Origin: Rhizomicrobium sp.
GTDB taxonomy: Bacteria; Pseudomonadota; Alphaproteobacteria; Micropepsales; Micropepsaceae
NCBI GenBank assembly: GCA_031291635.1
Contig: JARLIR010000103.1
Span: forward strand, 1-44,280
Length of the DNA: 44,280 bases
Direction: 5' to 3'
Shown here one piece after another: positions 18,358 to 25,235 of the stretch. The translations under genes were made by a program, and so were the position numbers. The notes beneath the pieces are model-generated. The model worked only from the letters and a program-made list of their open reading frames with translations, had not been told where the DNA came from and made no database searches. Numbering within the stretch: the first letter of the stretch is position 1; every line of letters begins with the position of its first letter.

Positions 18358-19362
18358 ATGTCCACGTCCCTCAGCTATGACACCATCGGCGTGATTGGAG
18401 CTGGCGCCTGGGGAACCTCGCTGGCGCTGACGGCCGCCCGTGCCGGGCGCAACGTCAAGCTGTGGGCGCGCGAGACCGAGGTGGTCGACGCCATCGCCGC
18501 GCGCCGCCAAAACAGCCTTTTCCTGCCTGGTGTCGCCCTGCCCGAAACCATCAAGGCGACAAGCGATCTGGGTGCGGTGGTAGCTGGCGCAGGAGCATTG
18601 CTAATTGTCCCCCCAGCGCAACATTTGCGCTCCACCTTGCTGGCCGTTGCGGCGGTGGCGGCAAAGGGCACGCCCCTGGTGGTTTGCGCCAAAGGCATTG
18701 AGCGCGGCACCGGGAAGCTTGTCACCGAGGTTCTTGCCGAAGCCGCGGACGGCTTTGCGCCTGCCATCCTCTCGGGCCCCTCCTTCGCACGCGATTCTGC
18801 TTTGGGCCTGCCCACGGCCGTGACCATAGCCGCAGAGATGGATATTGCCCTGCGTTTGCAGGCGAGCCTCAGCCATTCGACCTTCCGCCCCTATGCCAGC
18901 GATGATCTGGTCGGCGTAGCGCTGGGAGGCGCGGCCAAGAACGTCTATGCCATCGCTTGCGGTATCGTGGACGGCATGGGGCTCGGCGAAAGCGCCCGCG
19001 CGGCGCTGCTTGCCCGCAGCTTTGCCGAACTCTCGCGCCTTGGGGGGGCGCTGGGCGCCCGCGCCGAAACGCTCATGGGGCTAGCAGGTCTGGGCGATCT
19101 GGTGCTGACGGCAACCAGCCCCACCTCGCGCAATTTCCATTTCGGCCAAGAGGTGGGACGGGGTAAAGCGCTTGCCGCGCTGCGCGTGCCTGGACAACCC
19201 CTCGCCGAAGGTGTCGAAACGGCACCGGCCCTGGTAACACGCGCCCGGGCCGAACACATTGAACTGCCGATCGCCGAAACGATGGCGGCGGTCCTGGATG
19301 GAAGCCTGCCGCTGGACGGCGCCATAATGCGGCTGATGAGCCGTCCCCTCAAACCCGAATAA
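18358..19362 (+). CDS. gpsA: Glycerol-3-phosphate dehydrogenase [NAD(P)+]
   Basis: 334 residues. N-terminal nucleotide-binding loop VIGAGAWGTSLALTAARAG, mid-protein CAKGIERGTGKLV and SGPSFARDSALGLPTA, then the C-terminal substrate domain with the catalytic lysine in GGAAKNVYAIACGIVDGMGLG and the GLAGLGDLVLTATSPTSRN loop. It makes sn-glycerol-3-phosphate from dihydroxyacetone phosphate for phospholipid synthesis. The ATG follows an AAGGA ribosome site. The YciI and EVE genes downstream on the same strand form a familiar alphaproteobacterial neighbourhood of gpsA. Confidence 0.96.
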   Translation: MSTSLSYDTIGVIGAGAWGTSLALTAARAGRNVKLWARETEVVDAIAARRQNSLFLPGVALPETIKATSDLGAVVAGAGALLIVPPAQHLRSTLLAVAAVAAKGTPLVVCAKGIERGTGKLVTEVLAEAADGFAPAILSGPSFARDSALGLPTAVTIAAEMDIALRLQASLSHSTFRPYASDDLVGVALGGAAKNVYAIACGIVDGMGLGESARAALLARSFAELSRLGGALGARAETLMGLAGLGDLVLTATSPTSRNFHFGQEVGRGKALAALRVPGQPLAEGVETAPALVTRARAEHIELPIAETMAAVLDGSLPLDGAIMRLMSRPLKPE

Positions 19363-19396
19363 CGTCCGCATTCGGACAATGCGTTAGGAGTACAAA

Positions 19397-19690
19397 ATGC
19401 CTCTCTTCATGTTCATTGCCTTCGACAAAAAGATTGGCGGCGCCGCTTTGCGTGCTGTAACGCGTCCCCATCATGTCGAATACACAAAGTCGAACGGCAA
19501 AGTGAAATTCGGTGGGCCCTTCACGGCCAGCGATGACAGCATGATCGGCAGTTTTTCGATCATCGAAGCCGCCGATTACGACGAAGCCCAAGCCTATGTG
19601 AAGAATGACCCCTACGTTCTCGCTGGCCTGTTCGAGCGTCAGGAACTGCATCCCTGGAAGTTGTCGATCAACAGCTTCGAAAAAGTCTAA
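19397..19690 (+). CDS. YciI family protein (first copy)
   Basis: 97 residues of the YciI/EthD-like ferredoxin fold: the histidine in TRPHHVEYTK, KFGGPF and the late KNDPYVLAGLFERQEL helix with the WK end. YciI proteins are small dimers; some Gram-negative members carry a His/Asp pair proposed to be catalytic, but the reaction is not known. TAGGAG lies 7 bases before the ATG, and the gene starts 34 bases after gpsA. A near-perfect 42-base hairpin follows directly after the stop. A second YciI gene lies 0.8 kb further on. Confidence 0.88.
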   Translation: MPLFMFIAFDKKIGGAALRAVTRPHHVEYTKSNGKVKFGGPFTASDDSMIGSFSIIEAADYDEAQAYVKNDPYVLAGLFERQELHPWKLSINSFEKV

Positions 19691-19698
19691 AACGCAAC

Positions 19699-19740
19699 CC
19701 ATGGCTTGCGTGGCGCAACACTGCGTCACTCAAGCCATGG
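19699..19740 (+). terminator. Long near-perfect hairpin after the first YciI gene
   Basis: CCATGGCTTG (19699-19708) pairs with CAAGCCATGG (19731-19740); after one C/T mismatch GTGGCGCA (19710-19717) pairs with TGCGTCAC (19722-19729) through one G-U pair, leaving a four-base ACAC loop. That is 18 of 19 pairs. It is placed as a terminator would be, but only scattered T residues follow (TTGATCTCTTTC), so it may instead be an mRNA-stabilising structure or a palindromic element. Confidence 0.5.
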
Positions 19741-19843
19741 TTGATCTCTTTCAAATGATTGAGGTTGCTGCCTACACTCGGCCATCAAAGCGCGGTGGCG
19801 TTTGCCCGTGGGGGCGCGGGGTCACTGCGAGATTGGGGGGCGT

Positions 19844-20440
19844 ATGCACGCGTTCAGCGGCGGCAATTCGCACGTCGGCACGCATGTCTGCTTGGGCGGG
19901 ATCGCCTTCGGCCTGGACATCCTGCTCATCCATCAGCTTACGCCACTGCTGATGAATGCCCGTCTCTATGACCTTCTCGCCCTCGCAGCCATTTTCTGCA
20001 TTCTTCTGTTTTTCGGTCTCGAATTTGCCTACGCGACTGCGCTTTGGAGCTTGCTGAAATCGTGGGACAAATATCAGTTTTCCGGCACCTATGAAGAATG
20101 CTCGGCGAGCGGCCAGGTCACGGATGTCCCTGCCACGCTGAAGATCTGGCAGCACTGGAATACGATCGAGATCAACTTCAAGAGCTGCGATGGTATCTTC
20201 AAATCGATAACGGCCGCGATTGTCAAAAACCGACTCGAAAGAGGCGATATCGAACTCGTCTTCAGTTTCCAGTCCAGCGGCTCCCATCTCGGCGTGGAAC
20301 GCGAGGGAGCCTATTTGGGCACCTTCATCCTGAAACGCAGTGCGGACGACGACACGGCCGAGGCCATCTATTTCACGGAATCAAGGCTCAATAATTTCCG
20401 CCACCTCTATATGAAGCGGAAGCCGAGCTATCCGGCATAA
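19844..20440 (+). CDS. Two-TM beta-barrel protein resembling CBASS effector Cap15
   Basis: 198 residues from the ATG at 19844 (GGGGGG just upstream). Two hydrophobic helices (about 14-36 and 41-70) are followed by a soluble all-beta region. Its order of motifs follows what I recall of the S-2TMbeta/Cap15 family: FSGTYE (79-84), LKIWQHWNTIEINF (99-112), SITAAI (121-126), IELVFSF (136-142), GAYLGTFIL (155-163) and YFTESR (176-181) with a basic end. In CBASS, Cap15 senses a cyclic dinucleotide and oligomerises in the inner membrane. There is no CD-NTase, Cap2 or Cap3 gene in the window, so if the match holds this is an orphan. It splits the YciI-EVE gene group. Without a profile search the family call is provisional; at minimum it is an unknown two-TM protein. 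Confidence 0.5.
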   Translation: MHAFSGGNSHVGTHVCLGGIAFGLDILLIHQLTPLLMNARLYDLLALAAIFCILLFFGLEFAYATALWSLLKSWDKYQFSGTYEECSASGQVTDVPATLKIWQHWNTIEINFKSCDGIFKSITAAIVKNRLERGDIELVFSFQSSGSHLGVEREGAYLGTFILKRSADDDTAEAIYFTESRLNNFRHLYMKRKPSYPA

Positions 20441-20480
20441 CCCCTGGCAAAGTGGCGCGGGTTCTGGATAGACTGGCGGC

Positions 20481-20771
20481 ATGCTCTTTGTGATTACCGC
20501 CCTCGACAAACACGATTCGCTCGCCTTGCGCCTTTCGGTGCGCGAGGCCCATTTGGCCTATGCGCGCGAGACCGGGCGCATGAAACTGGGCGGCCCCCTC
20601 TTAGACGAGGTAGGCGATATGGCGGGCAGTCTGATGATCGTGGAGGCGCCGGACCGCGCCACAGTCGAAGCTTGGCATGCTGGCGATCCTTATGCCCAAG
20701 CCGGTTTGTTTGCGTCCTCCGAGATCCGTCCGTGGAAACCGACCTTCAATCCCTCCGGGGCAACCTTCTGA
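20481..20771 (+). CDS. YciI family protein (second copy)
   Basis: 96 residues with the same fold signatures as the first copy: REAHLAYARE, KLGGPL, and GDPYAQAGLFASSEIRPW. The two copies differ at most positions outside these motifs, so they are old paralogues rather than a recent duplication. Its TGA shares a base with the ATG of the EVE gene (TGATG), giving coupled translation. The YciI-EVE pairing is common in alphaproteobacteria, usually right behind gpsA; the first copy and the Cap15-like gene are the extra elements here. Confidence 0.88.
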   Translation: MLFVITALDKHDSLALRLSVREAHLAYARETGRMKLGGPLLDEVGDMAGSLMIVEAPDRATVEAWHAGDPYAQAGLFASSEIRPWKPTFNPSGATF

Positions 20772-21187
20772 TGGCCTACTGGCTGTTCAAAACCGAACCT
20801 TCCGCTTGGTCGTGGGAACAGCAGAAGAAAAAGGGCGCCAAAGGCGAAGCCTGGAGCGGTGTGCGCAATTACCAAGCCGCCAATAATATGAAGGCGATGG
20901 TGAAGGGCGATCTTGGCTTCTTCTATCACTCGGTGGATGAGAAGCGGATCGTCGGCATCGTCGAGGTGAGCGGGCTTTATCGGCTGGATCCGACGGACGA
21001 GAAGGGCAAATTCGGCTTGGTCGAAGTCAAAGCCGTATGCGATCTGCCCCAGCCAGTGACTCTGGCGGCCATCAAGGCCGAAGCCAGACTGGCGGAGATG
21101 GTGCTGGTGAAGAACTCACGCCTATCCGTGCAACCGGTGACGCCCGCCGAATGGCAGATTATCTCTACTATGGGCGGGCTCACATAA
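20771..21187 (+). CDS. EVE domain protein (thymocyte nuclear protein 1-like)
   Basis: 138 residues comprising one EVE domain: MAYWLFKTEPSAWSW at the start, then AWSGVRNYQAANNMKAM, KGDLGFFYHS and GIVEV. These are the YWL-x-KTEP, W-x-G-x-RN-x-x-A-x-N and G-D-x-x-FFYHS motifs of the THYN1-like group, a PUA-related fold that binds modified bases in nucleic acid. Start is fixed by the overlap with the YciI stop; the longer frame is not family-like. Physiological ligand in bacteria is unsettled; EVE proteins also turn up in modification-dependent defence. Confidence 0.92.
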   Translation: MAYWLFKTEPSAWSWEQQKKKGAKGEAWSGVRNYQAANNMKAMVKGDLGFFYHSVDEKRIVGIVEVSGLYRLDPTDEKGKFGLVEVKAVCDLPQPVTLAAIKAEARLAEMVLVKNSRLSVQPVTPAEWQIISTMGGLT

Positions 21188-21203
21188 AGGTTTTTTTGAC
21201 GGC

Positions 21204-21899
21204 TTACTGTTGCGGCGCGCGTTGCGCCGGAGCGGTGTTATCGACTGCCGTATCGGTGTCGAGACTGCCGCCGTCGTTCTGGGCCGCAGGCGCGGCCTGC
21301 CCCGGTGCAGCAGCCTGATCGGGAGCGGCTGGCGGCGGCGGCGGCGAATTGGCGGCTAGCGCCTCATCAGTTTCACCGGGCGGGATTTCGCGGACCTGAT
21401 AGGTCGTCATGCCGTCGGTGCGCGCCACGCTGTAAAGCGCCACGCAGCTATTCTGCTTCTTCAGGTCCTTGCACTTCTTATGGGCCGCATCTTCGGTCTT
21501 AAGATCGACCAGAAGGGTGTAGGTTTCGCCGCCTGCACTCGCGGTGCAAGATTTGCGGCCCTTCACATCGGTCGATTTGGCGGCGGTGCTGGACAATTCC
21601 GCCGAGGGGGAGATGACACCGAAATCGCGCGCCTGGGACAGGCTGGCGAGGCAAATGTCGCGGCCGCTCGGGCCAAAGACACCGCCGAAATAAAGTCCAG
21701 CGGCAATCGCTACCACGGCCAAGGCGCTGCCGCCGCTGATCCAATAGGTCTTATGGGTCTGGATGGTGGCCAGAATGGCATCGACCTTGGAGGGCGGGGT
21801 GGGCGTTGTTTCGGACACCGGTGAAATGACCTTCTGCTGGACCGCCCAGGGCGGCACATGGAAATTCGCTGGCGCCGACAGACGCCTGGACTTGTTCAT
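21204..21899 (-). CDS. Single-pass membrane protein with Pro/Ala-rich tail, unknown function
   Basis: 231 residues. An N-terminal cytoplasmic segment of about 50 residues, one transmembrane helix (YWISGGSALAVVAIAAGLYFGG, about 52-73), then a periplasmic domain with four cysteines (DICLA, KSCTA, KKCKD, NSCVA), consistent with two disulfides, and a low-complexity Pro/Ala/Gln tail from about 185. No named domain recognised. It ends 16 bases from the convergent EVE gene. The nucleotide composition is like its neighbours, so no sign of recent transfer. Confidence 0.7.
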   Translation of the reverse strand: MNKSRRLSAPANFHVPPWAVQQKVISPVSETTPTPPSKVDAILATIQTHKTYWISGGSALAVVAIAAGLYFGGVFGPSGRDICLASLSQARDFGVISPSAELSSTAAKSTDVKGRKSCTASAGGETYTLLVDLKTEDAAHKKCKDLKKQNSCVALYSVARTDGMTTYQVREIPPGETDEALAANSPPPPPAAPDQAAAPGQAAPAAQNDGGSLDTDTAVDNTAPAQRAPQQ

Positions 21900-22008
21900 A
21901 TCGCCAAATCGGGCGCGCTTCTAGCCTCCCTGTGCGGACAGAGTGGCACCCTAAGCGATTAATGCCGCAAAGATTTCCAGTTTGTAAGCTTACGAGGCCA
22001 AAGACCGC

Positions 22009-22479
22009 CTACAGGGTCTTGCGGCGGGCGACCGTGTAGGGCGCATAACCAGCCTTTTCGTAGATGTTCGCTGCCAGATCGTTGCGGGCTAGGTGACCGA
22101 TGCGGATGATTTTATGGCCTTTGGCCCGCCCCCAATCCTCGCAAGCGGCCAAAAGCGCCTTGCCTGCCCCCTGCCCGCGCGCGCCTTCCTCGACATAAAG
22201 CTCACAGATTTGGGCAGCGCGGCGCTCCTCTGCGATGACATAGGCAGGAGATTCGCTCTCGATCACCACTACCCAGCCGATCAGGCCGGTTTCAGCCTCG
22301 GCGACGAAGATGGCGCCTTTTTCGGCTTCTGCCATCATCGCCTCAAACTGGTCTTCGCCATAAGCCGGATCCAGGCGGCGGTCGTATTCGAAACCCGCCT
22401 CATAGCGCTGCAACCCCCAGATGAAGTCCAGAATGGCGGGCTTGTCTTCAGGCAGACGGGCGGTGCGCACGGTGATCAT
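22009..22479 (-). CDS. GNAT family N-acetyltransferase (copy B)
   Basis: 156 residues. Start at the ATG 22479 (MITVRTARLPEDKPAIL), which aligns with the start of the paralogue at 22895-23455. Acetyl-CoA-binding motif A is CELYVEEGARGQGAGKALL (the R-G-x-G-x-G/A loop) and motif B is NDLAANIYEKAGYAPY. It is one base downstream of the DUF6614 gene, so both are on one mRNA. Substrate is not predictable. It shares the LQRYE, KGAIF, IGWVV and YEKAGY-like blocks with its paralogue, so the two arose by duplication. Confidence 0.88.
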   Translation of the reverse strand: MITVRTARLPEDKPAILDFIWGLQRYEAGFEYDRRLDPAYGEDQFEAMMAEAEKGAIFVAEAETGLIGWVVVIESESPAYVIAEERRAAQICELYVEEGARGQGAGKALLAACEDWGRAKGHKIIRIGHLARNDLAANIYEKAGYAPYTVARRKTL

Positions 22480-22480
22480 G

Positions 22481-22840
22481 TCAGAATTTCTCCTCGCCTT
22501 CCCGGCGCTGCGGATCGGGGAAGTCGCGATATAGGGCAAAGGTCAAGTTGGAGGCAAAGCGGTTGACGTCGAAATGCAGACTTTCGATGGGCTCACTGCG
22601 GGAGGAGACTTGCGCAAAGGCGCGCTCCAGCTGGGCGAGGTCTTGAGTCTGCATGACACAGTGAAATTCGCCCAACTCACGCGGGCCAAGCCCGAGCTTG
22701 CGACGGGTCAGCTGCCAGCCTTCGAGCAGACCTTCCGCTTTCAGGTGGTCCAGGAAATGGCCAAGGTTGCGGGCAAAGTCGAGATCTTTGGTCCCCGGCT
22801 TCAAATCAAAAAAAGCGTGGTAGTGGTCCATGGCACACAT
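22481..22840 (-). CDS. DUF6614 family protein
   Basis: 119 residues matching a small alphaproteobacterial family (DUF6614): DHYHAFFDLKPGTKDLDFA, HLKAEGLLEGWQLTRRKLGL with PRELGEFH, QLERAFAQV, and the FALYRDFPDPQR end. Probably a ferredoxin-like alpha/beta fold; function unknown. Two starts are possible, ATG at 22840 or ATG at 22831; homologues as I recall them begin near the second. The first lies only 2 bases after the T-tract of the terminator of the upstream acetyltransferase, leaving no room for an ordinary promoter and leader. Confidence 0.8.
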   Translation of the reverse strand: MCAMDHYHAFFDLKPGTKDLDFARNLGHFLDHLKAEGLLEGWQLTRRKLGLGPRELGEFHCVMQTQDLAQLERAFAQVSSRSEPIESLHFDVNRFASNLTFALYRDFPDPQRREGEEKF

Positions 22841-22842
22841 CC

Positions 22843-22880
22843 AAACAAAACCCCGCCGCCAGTCTCCCGGCGGCGGGGCC
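22843..22880 (-). terminator. Intrinsic terminator after acetyltransferase copy A
   Basis: Arms CCCCGCCGCC (22851-22860) and GGCGGCGGGG (22869-22878), ten perfect GC pairs with an eight-base loop, followed on the minus strand by TTTTGTTTGG. A very strong rho-independent terminator that directly abuts the DUF6614 start codon. Confidence 0.85.
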
Positions 22881-22894
22881 TTTCGTCTAGTGTC

Positions 22895-23455
22895 TTAGGC
22901 GGCCGAAAGCGGGAGGCGCTTGGCGCGGACGGGGTGCAGCGGAATGACATTCAGCTCTTCCGCCGTCTCTTCCCGGGCGGGCAAGAGCCGCTTTTTCACC
23001 TCGTGGCAATAGGGCAGATAACCCGCCTTGGCGTAGGCGCGCGCGGCACCAGCGTTGCGGGTCAAAAGGTCGATGCGCATGGTGGCATAGCCATTGGCCA
23101 TCGCCCACTCTTCGCAAGCCTTGATGAGTTTCTGGCCGGAACCAGAGCCACGTCCATTCTCGCTGAGAAAAAGCTCTGCGAGATAGGCAAAGCGGCGCTC
23201 ATCGGTGCGGATAAAGGCTTCGCTTTGTTCTTCGTAGACGACAGCCCAGCCAATTGGGCGGTGCGCATCGTCTTCGGCCATGAAGATGGCACCCTTTTGA
23301 GTGCGCTCAAGGAGATAAGCGAAATACTCCTCGGCCATGGCGTGATCGATAAGGTGGTTGGGTTCGAGGAACGATTCGTAGCGTTGAAGCGCCACGATGT
23401 AGTCGAGGATCACCGGCCTGTCGTTCGGCAGCCGCGCCTCTCTGATGGTACACAC
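22895..23455 (-). CDS. GNAT family N-acetyltransferase (copy A)
   Basis: 186 residues with a GTG start (MCTIREARLPNDRPVILDY) that aligns with the ATG of copy B. Motif A is AELFLSENGRGSGSGQKLI and motif B is NAGAARAYAKAGYLPY. A 30-residue C-terminal extension after the GNAT core (ending RAKRLPLSAA) is absent from copy B. The 256 bases upstream, to the pntB terminator, hold its promoter region. Substrate unknown. Confidence 0.87.
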   Translation of the reverse strand: MCTIREARLPNDRPVILDYIVALQRYESFLEPNHLIDHAMAEEYFAYLLERTQKGAIFMAEDDAHRPIGWAVVYEEQSEAFIRTDERRFAYLAELFLSENGRGSGSGQKLIKACEEWAMANGYATMRIDLLTRNAGAARAYAKAGYLPYCHEVKKRLLPAREETAEELNVIPLHPVRAKRLPLSAA

Positions 23456-23675
23456 GATTGCAAGCTTGTCCCTGAGCCATCTCGGCGGACGGGTACCTGG
23501 AAACGCGGCAAAATCGGGCGAAATCCAGGCTCGTCACTTTGCTGATTACAGTGGCTCTGTTGTACCGGGGCGTGCGTAGAGGCGGCAAGGTCGAAAGAAA
23601 TATAAATTGACCGAAATTATGAAGTGATCCTAGGGAGACCGACAAGCACCTGGAACTGTATGACAAATACGATCA

Positions 23676-23700
23676 TGAATGTTCTGTGTCGAAACATTCA
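23676..23700. repeat. Inverted repeat TGAATGTT-N9-AACATTCA
   Basis: Two perfect 8-bp arms (23676-23683 and 23693-23700) separated by CTGTGTCGA. It is 10 bases outside the pntB terminator and about 220 bases upstream of the acetyltransferase start. It could be a repressor site or part of a 3' structure. It does not fit the alphaproteobacterial LexA direct repeat GTTC-N7-GTTC. Confidence 0.4.
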
Positions 23701-23710
23701 CGTCTTGAAA

Positions 23711-23749
23711 TCACCAAACAAAAACCCCGTCGGTTGCCCGACGGGGTTT
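23711..23749 (-). terminator. Intrinsic terminator of the pntAB operon
   Basis: AAACCCCGTCGG (23722-23733) and CCGACGGGGTTT (23738-23749), twelve perfect pairs with a TTGC loop, followed on the minus strand by the T-rich run TTTTTGTTTGG. It ends the transcript 23 bases after the pntB stop. Confidence 0.9.
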
Positions 23750-23771
23750 GTCATTACAAGAGACGAAACGC

Positions 23772-25223
23772 TTAGGCTTTGAGGGCCGTCAGCACTTCGT
23801 CCAGCATCTTCTTGGCATCGCCGAACAGCATCCGGTTGTTCTCTTTGTAGAACAGCGGATTGTCGACGCCGGCGTAACCCGATGCCATAGAGCGCTTCAT
23901 GACGATCGAGGTCTTGGCCTTCCACACTTCGAGCACCGGCATGCCGGCGATCGGAGAGCTGGGGTCTTCTTGGGCAGCCGGATTGACGATGTCATTGGCA
24001 CCAATGACCATCGACACGTCGGTCTCCGGGAAGTCCTCGTTAAGCTCGTCCATTTCCATCACGATGTCATAAGGCACCTTGGCTTCAGCGAGCAGCACGT
24101 TCATGTGCCCCGGCATACGACCCGCAACCGGGTGAATGCCGAAACGCACGGTCTTGCCCATCTCGCGCAGAACCTTGGTGATTTCGTAGACTGTGTGCTG
24201 GGCTTGGGCGACGGCCATGCCGTAACCCGGAACGATGATGATGGACTTGGATTCCTTCAGCAGTTCCGCCGTATCCAGCGCACTGATCGGGGTCACCTCA
24301 CCCACCGGACCGGCATCGCCGTCCTTCTTCACGACCGTGCCACCACCGGTGCCAAAGCCGCCAGCGATCACCGACAGGAAGTGCCGGTTCATCGCCTTAC
24401 ACATGATGTAGGACAGGATCGCACCCGAGGAACCGACCAATGCGCCGACCACGATGAGCAAGTCATTGGACAGCATGAAGCCCGTCGCCGCCGCGGCCCA
24501 ACCCGAATAGGAGTTGAGCATCGACACCACCACCGGCATATCCGCACCGCCAATCGCCATCACCATATGGATGCCGAAGATCAGCGACAGCACGGTCATG
24601 ACGATGAGCGCCAGCCAGGACTGGTTCGGATCGGTCGCGGTGACGAAGACGTAACCGAAATAGATCACCGTCAGAAGGATGGCGAGGTTGAAGACATGGC
24701 GACCCGGAATGAGAACCGGCTTGCCTGTGATCTTGCCCGACAACTTGCCGAAGGCGATGACCGAGCCCGAGAAGGTCACGGCACCGATCAAGATACCGAT
24801 ATAGATTTCCATCACATGGATGGCGTGCTCGGCCCCCGTGAACTGGATCGAGGTATCGATGAAGCTGGCGTAACCGATGGTGCAAGCTGCCAAACCCACC
24901 AAGCTGTGCATGATGGCGACGAGTTCCGGCATTTGCGTCATCTTGATCACGCGCGCTGCGATGATGCCGATGGTGCCGCCGACCGCCATGGCCGCGATGA
25001 TGAAGATAAGACCGTCCGGCATCACCAGCTTCCATTCTTCATGGCCGCCGGGGATTTCCACCAAGCGGCTGCCGAAGATGGTCGCCAGCACGGCAATGGT
25101 CATGCCGATAATGCCGAACCAGTTGCCTTTGCGCGAGGATTCCGGATTGGAAAGCCCGCCAAGGCTAAGGACGAAGAGAATGATGGCTCCGATATAGGAA
25201 ACCGTCGTCAGAGTTCCAGACAT
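23772..25223 (-). CDS. pntB: NAD(P) transhydrogenase subunit beta
   Basis: 483 residues. The first about 270 are a bundle of eight or nine transmembrane helices with conserved [22 protein letters not shown] and MHSLVGLAA. The C-terminal domain III (about 300-483) binds NADP(H): [17 protein letters not shown] is the nucleotide loop, with [19 protein letters not shown] and [10 protein letters not shown] further on. With PntA it couples proton entry to hydride transfer from NADH to NADP+. It starts 12 bases after pntA and ends at a strong terminator. Confidence 0.97.
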   Translation of the reverse strand: MSGTLTTVSYIGAIILFVLSLGGLSNPESSRKGNWFGIIGMTIAVLATIFGSRLVEIPGGHEEWKLVMPDGLIFIIAAMAVGGTIGIIAARVIKMTQMPELVAIMHSLVGLAACTIGYASFIDTSIQFTGAEHAIHVMEIYIGILIGAVTFSGSVIAFGKLSGKITGKPVLIPGRHVFNLAILLTVIYFGYVFVTATDPNQSWLALIVMTVLSLIFGIHMVMAIGGADMPVVVSMLNSYSGWAAAATGFMLSNDLLIVVGALVGSSGAILSYIMCKAMNRHFLSVIAGGFGTGGGTVVKKDGDAGPVGEVTPISALDTAELLKESKSIIIVPGYGMAVAQAQHTVYEITKVLREMGKTVRFGIHPVAGRMPGHMNVLLAEAKVPYDIVMEMDELNEDFPETDVSMVIGANDIVNPAAQEDPSSPIAGMPVLEVWKAKTSIVMKRSMASGYAGVDNPLFYKENNRMLFGDAKKMLDEVLTALKA

Positions 25224-25235
25224 ATGTGCGGCCTC

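Larger units (their letters stand above)
23456..23771. other. 316-base intergenic region upstream of acetyltransferase copy A
   Basis: No gene is supported here on either strand. It holds the pntB terminator at 23711-23749 and an 8-bp inverted repeat at 23676-23700. The stretch 23590-23640 is noticeably AT-rich (AAATATAAATTGACCGAAA), where a minus-strand promoter for the acetyltransferase could lie, but I find no pair of hexamers at good spacing. Confidence 0.6.
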
